A stretch of DNA of 64,000 bases from Bettongia penicillata ogilbyi (GCA_023548195.1 JAJHZJ010000496.1:9372070-9436069); one strand, 5' to 3'; counted from the first letter of the stretch, positions 32,355 through 43,190 are shown. The notes: a model not told the origin generated them from the letters alone. A program made the numbers and translations.

Positions 32355-32525
32355 AGGATTACAGGATTATAGAATTAGAGCTAGAAAGGACCTCAGGAGT
32401 TATTCGTGCAAACTCTTCATTCCACATATGAGGAAACTGAGGCAAAGAGGAGTTAAATGAATTGCCTAAGGTTGTACAGGTAGTCAGAGGAAGAGCTGAG
32501 AGTAGGACCTGTGACTAGCAATCCA
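32355..32525 (-). mobile_element. MIR3 SINE, antisense
   Basis: 'tagaattagagctagaaagg', 'atatgaggaaactgaggcaa', 'ttgcctaaggttgtacaggt'. A further antisense MIR-like piece with 'gaacccagggcttccaactc' lies at 32820-32905, so the CR1/L3 fragment between them may be a later insertion. Confidence 0.7.
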
Positions 32526-32539
32526 GTGGGTACTTCCCT

Positions 32540-32820
32540 TTACCATGCACATTGTTTTGAACATAGATCAGTGACAGGAGAAGCAGTTACAAGGTACAAT
32601 GGGGCCAATTTAGTCTTCCTGACCATCAGAGCTTTCCAGAGGTGGAACAGGTTGCTTCAGGAGGTAGAAGATCCCACCTCTTTGGAAGTCTTTAAGCAGA
32701 GTCTGGTTGAAACACTCATCTGATATATTTCAAGTAGAAGGGATTTTCTGGGAGCCTGGATGGGCCTAGGTAGGCATTGAGGTTCCATCTAATCCTAAAA
32801 CTATGTGACTGAATTTTATC
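32540..32820 (+). mobile_element. CR1/L3-type LINE 3' end, sense
   Basis: An open frame (to 32723) encodes a C-terminal peptide with 'RWNRLLQEV' and 'SLEVFKQSL', the usual end of CR1/L3-clade ORF2. It is followed by 'cattgaggttccatctaatc', the 3' tail type of L3. Inactive fragment. An alternative is another CR1-like family. Confidence 0.6.
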
Positions 32821-32905
32821 CACAATTACACAGATTGGTCAGTTTCTCATGGTCAATTGAACCCAGGGCTTCCAACTCTAGTGTCCATATGAGCTTTTCC
32901 ACTCC

Positions 32906-33384
32906 ATGCTACCGATTGAACTGGAATTAATTAAATGAATTCTGGGTGGACCATTAAGGCAGTCTCCCAAAGGGCAGACCAATGAAATGCCTCATGGACT
33001 TTGGTTCTCCCAATAACCCTGTATATGTCCTGGAATGATTGCATGATAGCGGCCCTGATAAAATTCTAATCCTCTCTGCTCCTTTAAGGGCTATTAGTGA
33101 TTATTAGTACAGTAGCTATTGCTCCAGTAGCAGCTGCTTTTAGCCTGTAGAAAGAGGTTGTATTCAGGCAGCACTTTTTGAAGTAATGAAATGAGAAATG
33201 AATCCCCTTAAACCTTTTATGATTACCATCTTAGCTTTATTGAGATTCAGAACTCAAGATATGCTCTGGGCAAAAGAGTCAATTAAGTTGCAGAAAAAGA
33301 AAATGGAATTACTTTTTACTATGAATAACAAGATAGATGTTTTCTAATTTTTAGGGGGGGAGAGAAAAATTCCACTTAAAATAG
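32906..33384. other. No recognised repeat or gene
   Basis: About 480 bp, repeat-poor (33040-33200 has 'gggctattagtgattattag' and 'agcagctgcttttagcctgt'). Nothing assigned. Confidence 0.4.
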
Positions 33385-33660
33385 AATCTTAGATTTTGAA
33401 GGGATTCCAAGGAGTCAACTGGTTTAATTTCTTGTCTCTCAGAAAATCTATAGTAAGAAATCTGAGACAGGTACATTATTTACCATATTTTCAGTGATCT
33501 CTAGATTTGAAAATTCAAGAACCTTCCTTGGTAGTCTGTTCTAAGACTCAAGCACCCAGGCATGGAAATTCTTTCTACTATTTGCCCAGACTCTTTTACT
33601 ACAATTCAAATTCTTTCTCTTTCAGAACTCATCTTTGTTCATGTCCTTGTTCTAGTCAAC
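33385..33660 (-). mobile_element. L3/CR1-type LINE 3' region, antisense
   Basis: 'aatcttagattttgaaggga' (tail), 'aaccttccttggtagtctgt' and 'catggaaattctttctacta' follow the antisense L3 order that is clearer at 50075-50345. Confidence 0.5.
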
Positions 33661-33689
33661 GTGACCTATGACAAATCGTTTACCCTCAG

Positions 33690-34310
33690 TTTTAGTTTCC
33701 TTACTACTGAAACAATCTGTTAATTGGTTTCCTTTGATTGTCTCCCTGCCCCGCCCCCTTTGCCCCAGTTTCCTAAAGCTTAGGTCTGACTCACTCTTCT
33801 AGCTCAACAAAGTCCAAGGGCTTGTTATTACCTCTAGGTCCAAATATAGCCGTATCTGTTTCCTAGTTAATGCCTTTCACCACCTGACTTCCAATCTGTA
33901 TTTCCCTCATTATTACATGGTATGACAAACTTTGGTCCAGACAAACTGATTGTCTTACTCTTCCTCATACTCAACAATCATCCATTCTTATTCACTGGTT
34001 GTCATCTGTACCTTGGATGCACTCTCTCCTCATCGCCATCTCTTATGATCTCTAACTAGTTTCAAGACTCAGTTTAAGCCACACTCTTCCAAGTGATCTT
34101 TTCCTGATCTCCTCTGTTGGCATTTTATTGTTCTCCCAATCAAACTACCAGGTATGAAATTTCCATGTCAATTTGCAGCCTTGTTGTCTCCTCAATAGAA
34201 TGGAAATTCATTGGGTGACAGGACTGTTTGGTTTTGCATCCCTAATGCCTAGTGCAGTACTTGGCACATAGTGGACTCTAAAGAAATGCTTGCTTATTGA
34301 CTGACTTATT
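33690..34310 (+). mobile_element. L2-type LINE 3' end, sense, about 0.6 kb
   Basis: 'agtccaagggcttgttatta' / 'cctctaggtccaaatat', 'ccttggatgcactctctcct', 'tagtttcaagactcagttta', 'atggaaattcattgggtgac', 'tagtgcagtacttggcacat', 'aaagaaatgcttgcttattg'. Confidence 0.75.
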
Positions 34311-34784
34311 AATTGTGTAATATTCGGTCATTTAAAAGATATTGGCTCTATAATATCCACCAAAAAAGCCAAATGGATGAGGAACACCTGTTGCCCAAAC
34401 TATAACATAGAGTTGCATGGGCAGCCAATCTAGTGAGTCCATAAATTCATAATATTTTGGACAGGCTCCGCCAATGAACAAGCAACTAGAAGTGCCTCCT
34501 AATGAGACAGAGGAGAAGTCTAAAGCTGCAAGGCTGGATCACCCTTAGGAAACCATCTAGGGCTTTTATCCCTCCAGGTACAACAATCTACCCACTGCAC
34601 CAAATAGCTCCCTCTTTCATCATTCACAAGATTTCTGCCACAAAAGATATCATTTGACACCATATTTATTTGGCAATGTTATATGGCTTCTACCATTCAA
34701 CTTCAAACTTGGATGGATGGAAGAAAGATGGCAGTTATCTTGCTAGCTATAGTAGCATTCAGAAAAAAAAGATTAGGATTATAG
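34311..34784. other. No recognised repeat or gene
   Basis: About 470 bp. Nothing assigned. Confidence 0.4.
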
Positions 34785-35330
34785 GAAAATAAAGTAAACT
34801 CTGTTTTGGGCATGTTAAGTTTGAGATGCCTACAGAATATTCAGTCTGAAAGGTCTAATGGGCAGTTAGTGGCATGACTACATGGCTAGAGCTCAAGAAA
34901 GAGACGAGGGTTGGATATATAAATCTGAGAGGCATCAGCACAGGTATGTCATTTGAATTTATGAGACTGATGAGACTATCCACGGAGTATAGAGAGAAAA
35001 GAGAAGAGGTTCCACGACAGAGTCTTAAAGAACAACCATACTTAATAGATGTGATATGGCTGCTCATCAGTAAAGAAAATCGAGAAGGAGTATTGGGATA
35101 GGTAGAAGAACTGTGAGTACATCATGTCAGGAACTCTGAAGGATTATCCAGGAGGAAGGGATGCTCAACAGCATCAATCATTCCCAAGGACAAAAAGAAT
35201 GAGGGCTGAGCCAAGACCTTTAGATTCAACAATTAAAAGATTCTTGGTAACTTTGATGAGAAGAATTTTATTTAAGTGATCAGGTCAGAAAGAAATAATG
35301 GGATAATAGAAATAGTAGCATTATAGTGAC
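34785..35330 (-). mobile_element. L2 LINE ORF2 region, antisense, about 0.55 kb
   Basis: 'ctctgttttgggcatgttaa' is the reverse complement of the L2 'LNMSKTE' region. It continues with 'gagatgcctacagaatattc', 'aaatctgagaggcatcagca', 'agagaagaggttccacgaca', 'gctcaacagcatcaatcatt'. On the minus strand this is the catalytic reverse transcriptase part, now full of stops. Confidence 0.75.
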
Positions 35331-35679
35331 TCAAAGAAGGGAAGCATGAACAAGTTATATAAGTAAATAATAGTGGGTTACCAACAACAACTTACATGTA
35401 AGTGGCATAGACATTAATTTTGAAAGGAATTGGTTCAGTCTTGTAATGCCAAGTAATAGAAGCAGATGAACATCTGGAGGCTAGCACTGTTATCCTTAAA
35501 AGACTAAAAGATCCAGAAGGAAACATCTAACCTCATAGAGAAATCCTCTAAGGGGATTTATGGAAGGTAAGAGCAAGGGTTTTAAAGGAGAGAATGTCAG
35601 GATGGGTTGCTATTTGCAATGGGGAAGGGAATGTATATATTCATGTGGATGAGACTGACCAAATCATAGCTCCATCAAA
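35331..35679. other. No recognised repeat or gene
   Basis: About 350 bp. Nothing assigned. Confidence 0.4.
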
Positions 35680-36235
35680 GCATCTCCTTTGCTCTGTTCT
35701 TTGTACAGGACAACAACAGCTGGTCTCTTTTCACCCTGCAATAGCTCTTCATATACTAAAGAACAACTATTAAGCTAGTGTTAAGTGTTCTAATGTGAAA
35801 CAAACTCAATTTCCTTATTCATTCCTTGTGGATCCTATTTTCTCTCTTCTTAATCTCTTCCGCTGCTCGGGGGCTTCTGCAATTTCTCTCTGAAATCAAA
35901 GGACCCAGCATAAGCCATGACATTCCACCAAGGTCATGGACAAAACTGAATCCAATGGAGAATGACTTCTCGATGCCAGGCTAGCATGGTCCCATTAATA
36001 AAGCACAGTGTCACACTAATTTTTCAAAGCACAGTACTGCATTTTCTACCTCACTTTTAGCTTGTGAGTCCTTCTGCATTTAGGGTTTTTTTCCTATACT
36101 TATGCTTGGCCAAGCATTCTGTATTCTCTTATTCTCCTTTTCCCTGCTGAGATGAATCCTGTTCAGGGTATGACATTTCTTTAATTTGTCATGGACCATT
36201 TCAGTTTGCAAAGTTATCAGACCTGCCTAATTGGT
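35680..36235 (-). mobile_element. L3/CR1-type LINE, antisense
   Basis: Diverged but collinear with antisense L3: 'ctctgttctttgtacaggac', 'catggtcccattaataaagc' / 'acagtgtcacactaattttt', 'acctcacttttagcttgtga', 'gagtccttctgcatttaggg'. No frame survives. Confidence 0.5.
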
Positions 36236-36244
36236 GCCAGTGGT

Positions 36245-36490
36245 AATTTTAAGAAATATAATAGCTCACATTTCTGTAGTGTTACAAAGATTATAAAGCA
36301 CTTTCCATGAGACAACCATACAAGATAGGGAGGGCAATTATTGTTAAACCTCTTTTACAGGTGAGGAAACCAAAGGCCAGAAGAAGTTAAATGACTTCCC
36401 CATAGGTATATAACTAGAAAATGTCAGAACTGGGGTTTGAGCCTTGATCTCCTGGCTTCAAACCCAATAAGATTTCTACTACAAAATGCT
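36245..36490 (-). mobile_element. MIR-type CORE-SINE, antisense, near full length
   Basis: 'aatagctcacatttctgtag', 'ataaagcactttccatgaga', 'cttttacaggtgaggaaacc', 'gttaaatgacttccccatag', 'cttgatctcctggcttcaaa'. Confidence 0.8.
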
Positions 36491-36734
36491 AACTAGTTAG
36501 GTAGCTTTCCTGAACATAGATTTCCTTTTAAATTATCACCTGATAGACTGGTTCCCAGAAATTGCTAGCCATCAGGCCAAAAGGTGAGTAAAGTGAGCTG
36601 ATGGCAGAATTATCCAAAGACAAATGGAAATAACAAACAGAAGATCATAGAATATGGTATTAAATGTCTCTCTTATCACAACTAGTGACAGAAAGTATGA
36701 ACAAATACAGAAATGAATGAGCAATGAATCTGAG

Positions 36735-36850
36735 ACTAACCTGATGTACATTATTACCTCAGGAAAATTGTTTGGAGTCTCTGGGCTTCCATTTCTTCAT
36801 CTTCAAAATAAGGACGGTAGACAAAACCACTGAGGACACAGGTTCAAACT
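36735..36850 (+). mobile_element. MIR SINE fragment, sense
   Basis: 'gagtctctgggcttccattt', 'cttcatcttcaaaataagga', diverged MIR core. Confidence 0.5.
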
Positions 36851-37859
36851 TTGCCTCTAAAACTTACTACAATCCCCGGACCATCGTTCTCCCATGTATA
36901 AGACTAGACAATCTCCAACATCTCTTCTAGCTCTCAGTGTGTAATCTGTATAAGATGGCTCAACACAGGAGGCAGAGGAGACAGAAAGATCAGTGATAGC
37001 ATGGGTAATGGGAAAACAACCTTCATGAACTGAAGTCATAGGACCAGATGGCCTCTGGGATTTCTCTCAGCCATTATCCTGTGATCTTTGACTCTACTCA
37101 TGTTTAAGCAGTGAGAAAAACTTCAAGAATTTCACCCTCCACTTTCAGGGGGTAAAAGGACCTGATTTAGTGATATAACTAGGGTATGGTGGCTGAGGCT
37201 TCTCACCAGAGCCCCCAAATTGAGCACATGGAGGTATCATGTGCCAGGCAAATTGAAATACAACCACCACCACCACACTGACTACCATCTGCATTCAAAA
37301 CATGATGAGGATATCCCAGGACTCTTTGGAATAGCTGTGTCCCCCAAACCACATGACCTCTTTCCAGCCTATGTACTCATAGCCATTCTCTGGGGAGGTA
37401 GTTTCTGTGTAAGAGGAGTCAGTCAGCTCTACCAACTGCCAACCAACTCCCATTCACAGGGAAGGCAAGCCAGTCTAGTTGTAGAAATGGCATCCTGAAC
37501 AAGAGATAAGAAGTAGCATTCACCAGGCAGGTCAAACCACTACCGCCTCCACTTAGATCAATATCTCCATTCAGACCTTGATGGAGACATACCAGGACCT
37601 GATCCCCAGAACTTTCAGAATATTGATGCTTCCAGACTGGTGTCCTCAGCAATCATCCTAGGAAAATGAAGCCTGGCAACTATTCTGGCCACATATGAAT
37701 GGCAGCTTCTTGTCCCCCAAAGTCCTTGGTATTGCCAAGTGCTGCAGCATTAGATATGTTTTATCAGTGGAAATGATATTTATAGGAGAGGCATTATCAT
37801 CTACTTTTCCAACACACCCAAAGGATCATGGACTTTTCCATCTGATTTACAGCTGAAAC
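36851..37859. other. No gene; weak internal duplication
   Basis: About 1 kb without a named repeat. Two segments about 270 bp apart resemble each other ('atctgcattcaaaacatgat' near 37289 and 'atctccattcagaccttgat' near 37563, both followed by 'ccaggac'), possibly a decayed tandem duplication or an unnamed repeat. Confidence 0.4.
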
Positions 37860-38025
37860 CTTCCATATGTGTTATCTTCTCTATTAGAATGTGAGTTCCT
37901 TGAGAACAGGCACTGTTGAGCTTTTCTATTTGTAGCACCACATCAATAGAATATCCCCTATAACATCGCAGAGTGCTTTGCATACGGTAATTGCTTAATA
38001 AATGTTTATTCATTCATGGTAAGTT
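37860..38025 (+). mobile_element. L2 LINE 3' end, sense
   Basis: 'attagaatgtgagttccttg', 'agaacaggcactgttgagct', 'gtaattgcttaataaatgtt', 'tattcattcatg': a good L2 terminus. Confidence 0.8.
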
Positions 38026-38241
38026 ATATTTTTCACTTGATTAGAAACAACTTAGCCTAGAATTTAATTAGAACTAAAAATTATTAAAAATAAGAAGTTA
38101 TAATAATTTCCCTGTCCACTCAACTAAATTGGTTTTCATTACTTCTTGTGTTATTTCTATATCATGAATTACAAGGTTAATTTAAGAATGTCTATTTTTG
38201 TATTTGATCATAGTACCAATATTTTACATTGTACTTCCCAG

Positions 38242-38354
38242 AATGAGACTTTAAAGGAAGACCCTGAGGATGGGAGGAGAAGTGAGGCATCAAAGTCAAG
38301 GGATTCCTGGGGAGATTCTGCCAATGAGGATGCTGGCTGTATATTACTCCCAAG
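38242..38354 (+). CDS. Candidate internal coding exon (113 bp)
   Basis: A 113-bp segment lies between an acceptor-like 'tacttcccag' and a near-consensus donor 'CAAG|gtgaga'. Only one frame is open: 37 codons from AAT at 38242, with the final two bases AG split to the next exon. A stop (TGA) falls immediately after the donor in that frame, as expected if the boundary is real. GC is about 48 percent against roughly 30-35 percent in the flanks, and no repeat overlaps. The peptide is acidic and serine-rich, with 'KEDPEDGRRSEASKSR' and 'DSWGDSANEDAG', as in a cytoplasmic linker or tail. I do not recognise the gene. Chance occurrence is possible; no partner exon was found in the window. Confidence 0.35.
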
Positions 38355-38584
38355 GTGAGATGCAGATCAGCTTATCCACTTAATTATGATCTAGGCCAAA
38401 ATATATTTGCGCTAACAAGGAGCACATGAAGAAGAGCTTTCTAAATTATAATGCTGGATAAAAATGTTACTAATTATTTCTCATGATCAACCCACACCCA
38501 TTTGCTATTTCAGCCATAGTTAATAGTAACGATGGCTTGAATTGGCTGGGCCATTTTCTACCTCTGAACATGTACTTTTTTTAT

Positions 38585-38880
38585 GTATGCCTCTTAAAAT
38601 CCTTACCTTCTTTCAAGACTTGGCTGAGATACCACCTCTTCTCTAAAGTCTTCCTGGATCTCCTCAGCACACAGTGTTCTTGACTGCTATAATTTTTCTT
38701 GGAACATTTTAATTTCTCCACCATCATTACATTTGACATTTTTAAAATACTTATTGACAAGTGGCATAACCAAGCCACTCAAGCCCAGAGACTGTAAGTT
38801 TTCACCTTTGTATGTATAGACTCTAGCATGGTTCTTGGCACAAAATAAATGCTTGATAAATACATTTGAATTAAATAATA
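38585..38880 (+). mobile_element. L2 LINE 3' end, sense
   Basis: 'accttctttcaagacttggc', 'tgagataccacctcttctct', 'aagtcttcctggatctcctc', then 'gttcttggcacaaaataaat' / 'gcttgataaatac'. About 300 bp. Confidence 0.75.
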
Positions 38881-38984
38881 ATTCAGTAGGTTAATAATTG
38901 TTATAAATATAATTATTATGTTAAAATATGTGGGAGGATCTCATCTCCTAAATTGATGTAATTATTAAGATATTCAGTCTGAAG

Positions 38985-39330
38985 TCTGCATATGTGTGTA
39001 TATATAAAAATACATACACACAAAACATACATGTGTGAATGCATGCATACATGTGAGTATATGTATGGTCACATATACACACTCAACATATTTATGTACA
39101 CACAACATACATGCATATATACGAATACATACATACATATATGTGCATTATGTATTGTGATATATACAAGCATGCACATATGTGTATATGTGTCTTAATG
39201 GGTATACATGCATGTGTTCAGTGTACATGTTTGCATATTTGTGCAAACACACATGTGTGGGTGTGAGCATATGCATACTGCATTATGTGTGGACATATGT
39301 GCATGTATACATGTGTGCTATTAGTATAAT
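38985..39330. repeat. Long degenerate (TACATG/CATGTA)n repeat
   Basis: About 345 bp of alternating purine-pyrimidine TACATA, GCATGC, TGTGTA units with strong self-complementarity. Open frames here (Cys/Tyr/Ile/His-rich) are products of the repeat. Confidence 0.85.
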
Positions 39331-39364
39331 CATTGGAATTGAAATTTTTTTTGTAGTGTATTAG

Positions 39365-39665
39365 TACATACCATTCCAGTTCTAGCCTCTGGGCTTTTGC
39401 CTGGAATGCTCTCCTTCCTCACCTCCACACTGTACTCAAAGTACAGTTCAGGTGACACTTTCTAAATGAGTCCTTTCAAATTGCTCCAACGGTTTTCAGT
39501 TTCTACCACTTGAAATTATTTTGAATTCCTGTGTATATTTTATATTTACTTATCTATATATCTGTTGCACCCACTCACACAATATAATGCCAGCTCCTTG
39601 AGGATAAGGACTGTTTCATATTCATCAATGTTCAGCACAGAGGCTATCCCAGAGTCCCAAGGCAC
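39365..39665 (+). mobile_element. L2 LINE 3' end, sense
   Basis: 'gcctggaatgctctccttcc', 'tcacctccacactgtactca', 'gccagctccttgaggataag', 'gactgtttcatattcatcaa', 'tgttcagcacagaggctatc'. Confidence 0.75.
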
Positions 39666-39689
39666 TTTGATTTTTCCCTTGCCCTTAGT

Positions 39690-39800
39690 TATACTTTACT
39701 TTGTTTAGATATTTATGAACACAAGTGATATAATCTCTCTTTCCAGTGCACTAGTAGGTACTTGAGGGCAAGGGCTATATGCTTTTGTGAATTGGATTTT
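39690..39800 (+). mobile_element. L2-like 3' fragment, sense
   Basis: 'gtacttgagggcaagggcta' suggests another L2 terminus. Short. Confidence 0.45.
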
Positions 39801-40624
39801 TAAAAAGTGAATAATTTCTATTAGAATGCTTTTAGAGATGAAGGTATTCTGGATCAGGTGACTTGAAACATGCCTCTGCTTGTAAGGCTTCTGGGAATTC
39901 CATTTTTGCTCCGGAGGAAAGTTGTCTTGCTTTGCTTCAACTCAGTAGGACATCCTCCAGACAAACACCTGAAGGCAGTTACCTGTAGTCTCCTGCCTTC
40001 AGATCCAGCTCTGCCATATGTCCAGGATAGTACTTAAATATTCCAACAAATGCCATTCAGACAGAGGTCTATTTTTTTCCATCTAAAAATCAGTACAGTT
40101 GCCTGTGAGCCAGAGCTTTGTAGAATATCTCATTTGGTCCAAGCTGTGCCTCTCTTGCCAAGAGATGACATAATGCCACCAAAATAGAAGGCATTAATAG
40201 ATATGCTGACACACTGCTATTATCCCACAGTGTGTGAAGTATGCTACTGTGATTCCTCACTTCCTAAGGGAAAGCCATCTGTCAATAAGACCAATGAGAA
40301 GTGACTTCATGAGATTAGATTCCTTAATCCACCTGAGGAGTGCTTAGGAAGCTATGTGGCCCACAATAGGTGTTGAGTAAATATTTGTTGATGAACTAGA
40401 TTTTAGAGTTGTTTATAGACTAGAGGAAACACAAAGAAAGTAAATGTGTTGAAGAAGAAAATGGAGGAGGTAGAGGAAGTGGGGGAGGAGGAGAAGAAAA
40501 CTATTTCTATCCCTTCCTGTTTTTTTTTTTTCACGAAGGTCTCCATTCTGCTGAATCTAAATTCTTCTTTAAGAAGACTGATTTTCTTTTTTTGTTCAGA
40601 CCTGTGATTTCATCAGTGTAAGAT
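39801..40624. other. No gene; short L2 tip and a polypurine tract
   Basis: About 820 bp. An L2 tip in sense ('caataggtgttgagtaaata') sits at 40335-40400. A GA-rich tract (AGGAGG units) is at 40450-40502, followed by T13 at 40521. The rest is not recognised. Confidence 0.5.
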
Positions 40625-40800
40625 TGTGAGGAAATCCCTACTACCAATGCCAATCTGTGAATGTTCTTCAATACACAGTCTGTGAAAATTCCCTGAAGCA
40701 CAGAGAAGTTAAGAGATTTGCCCAGCACTACACAGTCAATATATCTCAGAGTCAAGAAACCCAAAAGTCCACACTCCCAAATATATCTCCTCTTCTATTG
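40625..40800 (-). mobile_element. THER1-type CORE-SINE, antisense
   Basis: 'ggaaatccctactaccaatg', 'gtgaaaattccctgaagcac', 'agagaagttaagagatttgc', 'ccagcactacacagtcaata'. This is the THER1 3' module followed by the core, in reverse. Confidence 0.6.
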
Positions 40801-40999
40801 AGTCTCTCAATGGACATTTGTTGTTGGAGTTATTTTTAAGGCTACTGCTTGACATGATCACTTTATTATCTTTTTTAATGAGGAAGGAAAACCCTGATAT
40901 TGTCTCTATATAGTAAGTCTCTGGTACAGTTGTAGCAGGTCTATGAACATATTTAATGATGGTAGGCTTTTAGTGCAGTGTTTCAGGCCTCAACATCAT

Positions 41000-41375
41000 A
41001 GATTCATAGTCAGAATGGATCTTTGAGTTCATCAGATCACAGATTTTAAGCTGAATAGAACCTCATAGGCCATCTGGTCCAACCATCACAAGGGTTGCTG
41101 AAAAATTGATGAAATTGAACAAATGACCTTTTAAAGGGCCAAAAATAGATTCATGTGATATGCAGGGAAATATTGCATGCATTTTTGCATTGGGATTAAG
41201 GGCAATACTTATCTGAGAAGACATCAAATAATGGAAGCCAATACAGATGAGGAAACTGAGGCCTAGGGAATAGAAGTCACTTGACCATAGTCACCAGTGG
41301 TTAATGGCAGAGCTGGAGTTGGAATTCAGGTCCTTTGACTCCAAACTCAGCACTTGTTATGATAAAGGACCTTAT
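41000..41375 (-). mobile_element. MIR3 SINE, antisense, interrupted
   Basis: Tail modules 'catagattcatagtcagaat' and 'taggccatctggtccaacc' are followed, after about 150 unrelated bases (41093-41243), by 'cagatgaggaaactgaggcc' and 'gagttggaattcaggtcctt'. In other copies these parts are within 20 bases, so something has inserted. Confidence 0.7.
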
Positions 41376-41384
41376 CATTCTTTT

Positions 41385-41710
41385 GGTTTGACTCTTTTTG
41401 GACTTGGGGGTGTTCCGGTGAGAGTTACCACAAGGTCACAAAGGGGAGAGACCTAAGCCTAAGACCAAGTGTAACCTATGAATAAAAGCTTCGGTTCTTT
41501 GCCTCTGTGCCTGTTCTTATGTTTTAGGTGAAGGAAATTGGAGGCCATGACTTTGTGAATTTTGAGAGTAGCTTAATAGAATGAGCAACCATGTAGTCCA
41601 GGACGGGAGTCTGCACTCAGGTGTTTAGCTAGCCAGTCCAACTTTGAGGCTCCAAGGATCAAGGAGCCCTTTGGAACACAGACGAGCAGTGGATGAGACA
41701 AAGGCTCTTC
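41385..41710. other. Unassigned; possible LTR 3' part
   Basis: Contains 'gaataaaagcttcggttctt' / 'tgcctctgtgcctgttctta' at 41481-41521, a layout like an R-U5 region with a polyadenylation signal. No defined ends or target duplication. It could equally be an unrelated repeat. Confidence 0.25.
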
Positions 41711-41723
41711 AAAAAATCAATGA

Positions 41724-42898
41724 CAAAAATTACCTGGAAGAACAAAAGGTCCAGAATATCAAGGGAATAATGAAAAGAAATGCTAGGGAAGGTGGTCTAG
41801 CCATACCAGATCTTAAATTGTATTATAAAGCAGCAATCATCAAAACCACTAAGAAATAGAGAGGTAGATCAGTGCAATAGGTTAGGTATACAAAGCACAA
41901 TAGTCAATGACTATAACAGTGTACCATTTGATAAACCCAAGAACCCTAGTGTCTGGGATAAAAAGTCATTGTTTGACAAAAACAGCTGGGAAAACTAGAA
42001 TAGTGTGGCAGAAACTGGGCATAGATTAATGTCTGACACTGTATATCACAATAAAGTCCAAATGAGTATACAATCCAGGTGATAGTGTAAATAAATTTGG
42101 GGAGCAAGGAATAGTTTATTTGTCATAAATATGGAAAATGGAGGAATTTTTGACCAAATGAGATAGTGAACATTATGAAATGTAAAATATATAATTTTGA
42201 TTACATTAAATGAAAAAAAATTGCACAAAGCCAATGCAATCAAGATTAGGAGGGAAGCAGAAAACTGGGAAAGAATTTTTACAATTGTCTGTGATAAAAG
42301 TCTCATTTCTAAAATATACAGAGAACTGAGTCAAATTTACAAGAATACAAGTCATTTCCCAGTTGATAGATGGTCAAAGGATGTGAACAGTTTTCAGAGG
42401 AAGAAATTAAAACTATCTATAGTCATATGAAAAAAATTCTCTAAACCACTAATGATTAGAGAGATGCAAATCAAACAACTCTGAGGTGGCACATCACACC
42501 TATCAGACTGGCCAACATGACAAAACAGGAAAATGATACATATTGGAGAAGACATGGGAGAGTTGGAAGACTAATTCGTTGTTGGTGGACCAGTGAGCTG
42601 ATTCAAAGGACTCATGATGCAAAATGCCATCCACATACAGAGAAAGAACTATGGAGTCTGAACGAAGGGTGAAGCACACTGTTTTCTCTTTTGTTATGTT
42701 TTGTTTTTCTCATCATCTCTTCCATTCACTATAATTCTTTTATGCAACATGACTAAAGTGAAAATGTATTTAATAGGAATGTATGTGTAGAGCCCATATT
42801 AGATTGCATATCATCTTGGGGAGGCAGGGGGAGAAAATTTGGGACTTATGGAAGTGATTGTTAAAAAGTGAAAAGAAATAAATTAATGAATTTGGGGA
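41724..42898 (+). mobile_element. L1, 5' truncated, with internal deletion and TSDs
   Basis: Collinear with the ORF2 C-terminal part and 3' UTR of the 55.5-kb L1 ('gaacaaaaggtccagaatat', 'tgctagggaaggtggtctag', 'cattgtttgacaaaaacagc'). Flanked by a 13-bp repeat AAAAAATCAATGA (41711-41723 and 42899-42911). Several in-frame stops are present, for example after 'aaaaccactaagaaa'. Near 42605 it jumps from the zinc-knuckle region ('gttggtggaccagtgagctg') to the 3' UTR ('gatgcaaaatgccatccaca'), skipping about 445 bp present in the other copy. Inactive. Confidence 0.9.
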
Positions 42899-42911
42899 AA
42901 AAAATCAATGA

Positions 42912-43059
42912 TATTTTTTTCATAAACCTAATTGGGCCAGTACTATGTAGAGATTTTATTAAGACTGAACTCACTCTGTCCAGAAATTGAGGTAGTTGAG
43001 GAAAGTTTATTGAGAAATGTTTATACTTTTTCTTTTTGATATATCTTCAAAATAAATAT
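42912..43059. other. No recognised repeat or gene
   Basis: Short AT-rich spacer. Confidence 0.4.
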
Positions 43060-43190
43060 GTGAAAGATAATTGCTTCAATAATTCAATAAATGTTTGTTA
43101 AGCACCCATTATGTACCAACTTCTATAATAAATGCTGAAGATACAAAAAAAAGCAAAGAATAGTCTCAAGATGCTTATAAGTGACTAAAT
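43060..43190 (-). mobile_element. L2 LINE 3' end, antisense
   Basis: 'caataaatgtttgttaagca', 'cccattatgtaccaacttct', 'tctcaagatgcttataagtg'. Confidence 0.65.

Noticed and set aside
38992..39364. Cys/His/Tyr-rich open frames resembling small metal-binding peptides
   Set aside because: Encoded by the TACATG/TGTG repeat; not genes.
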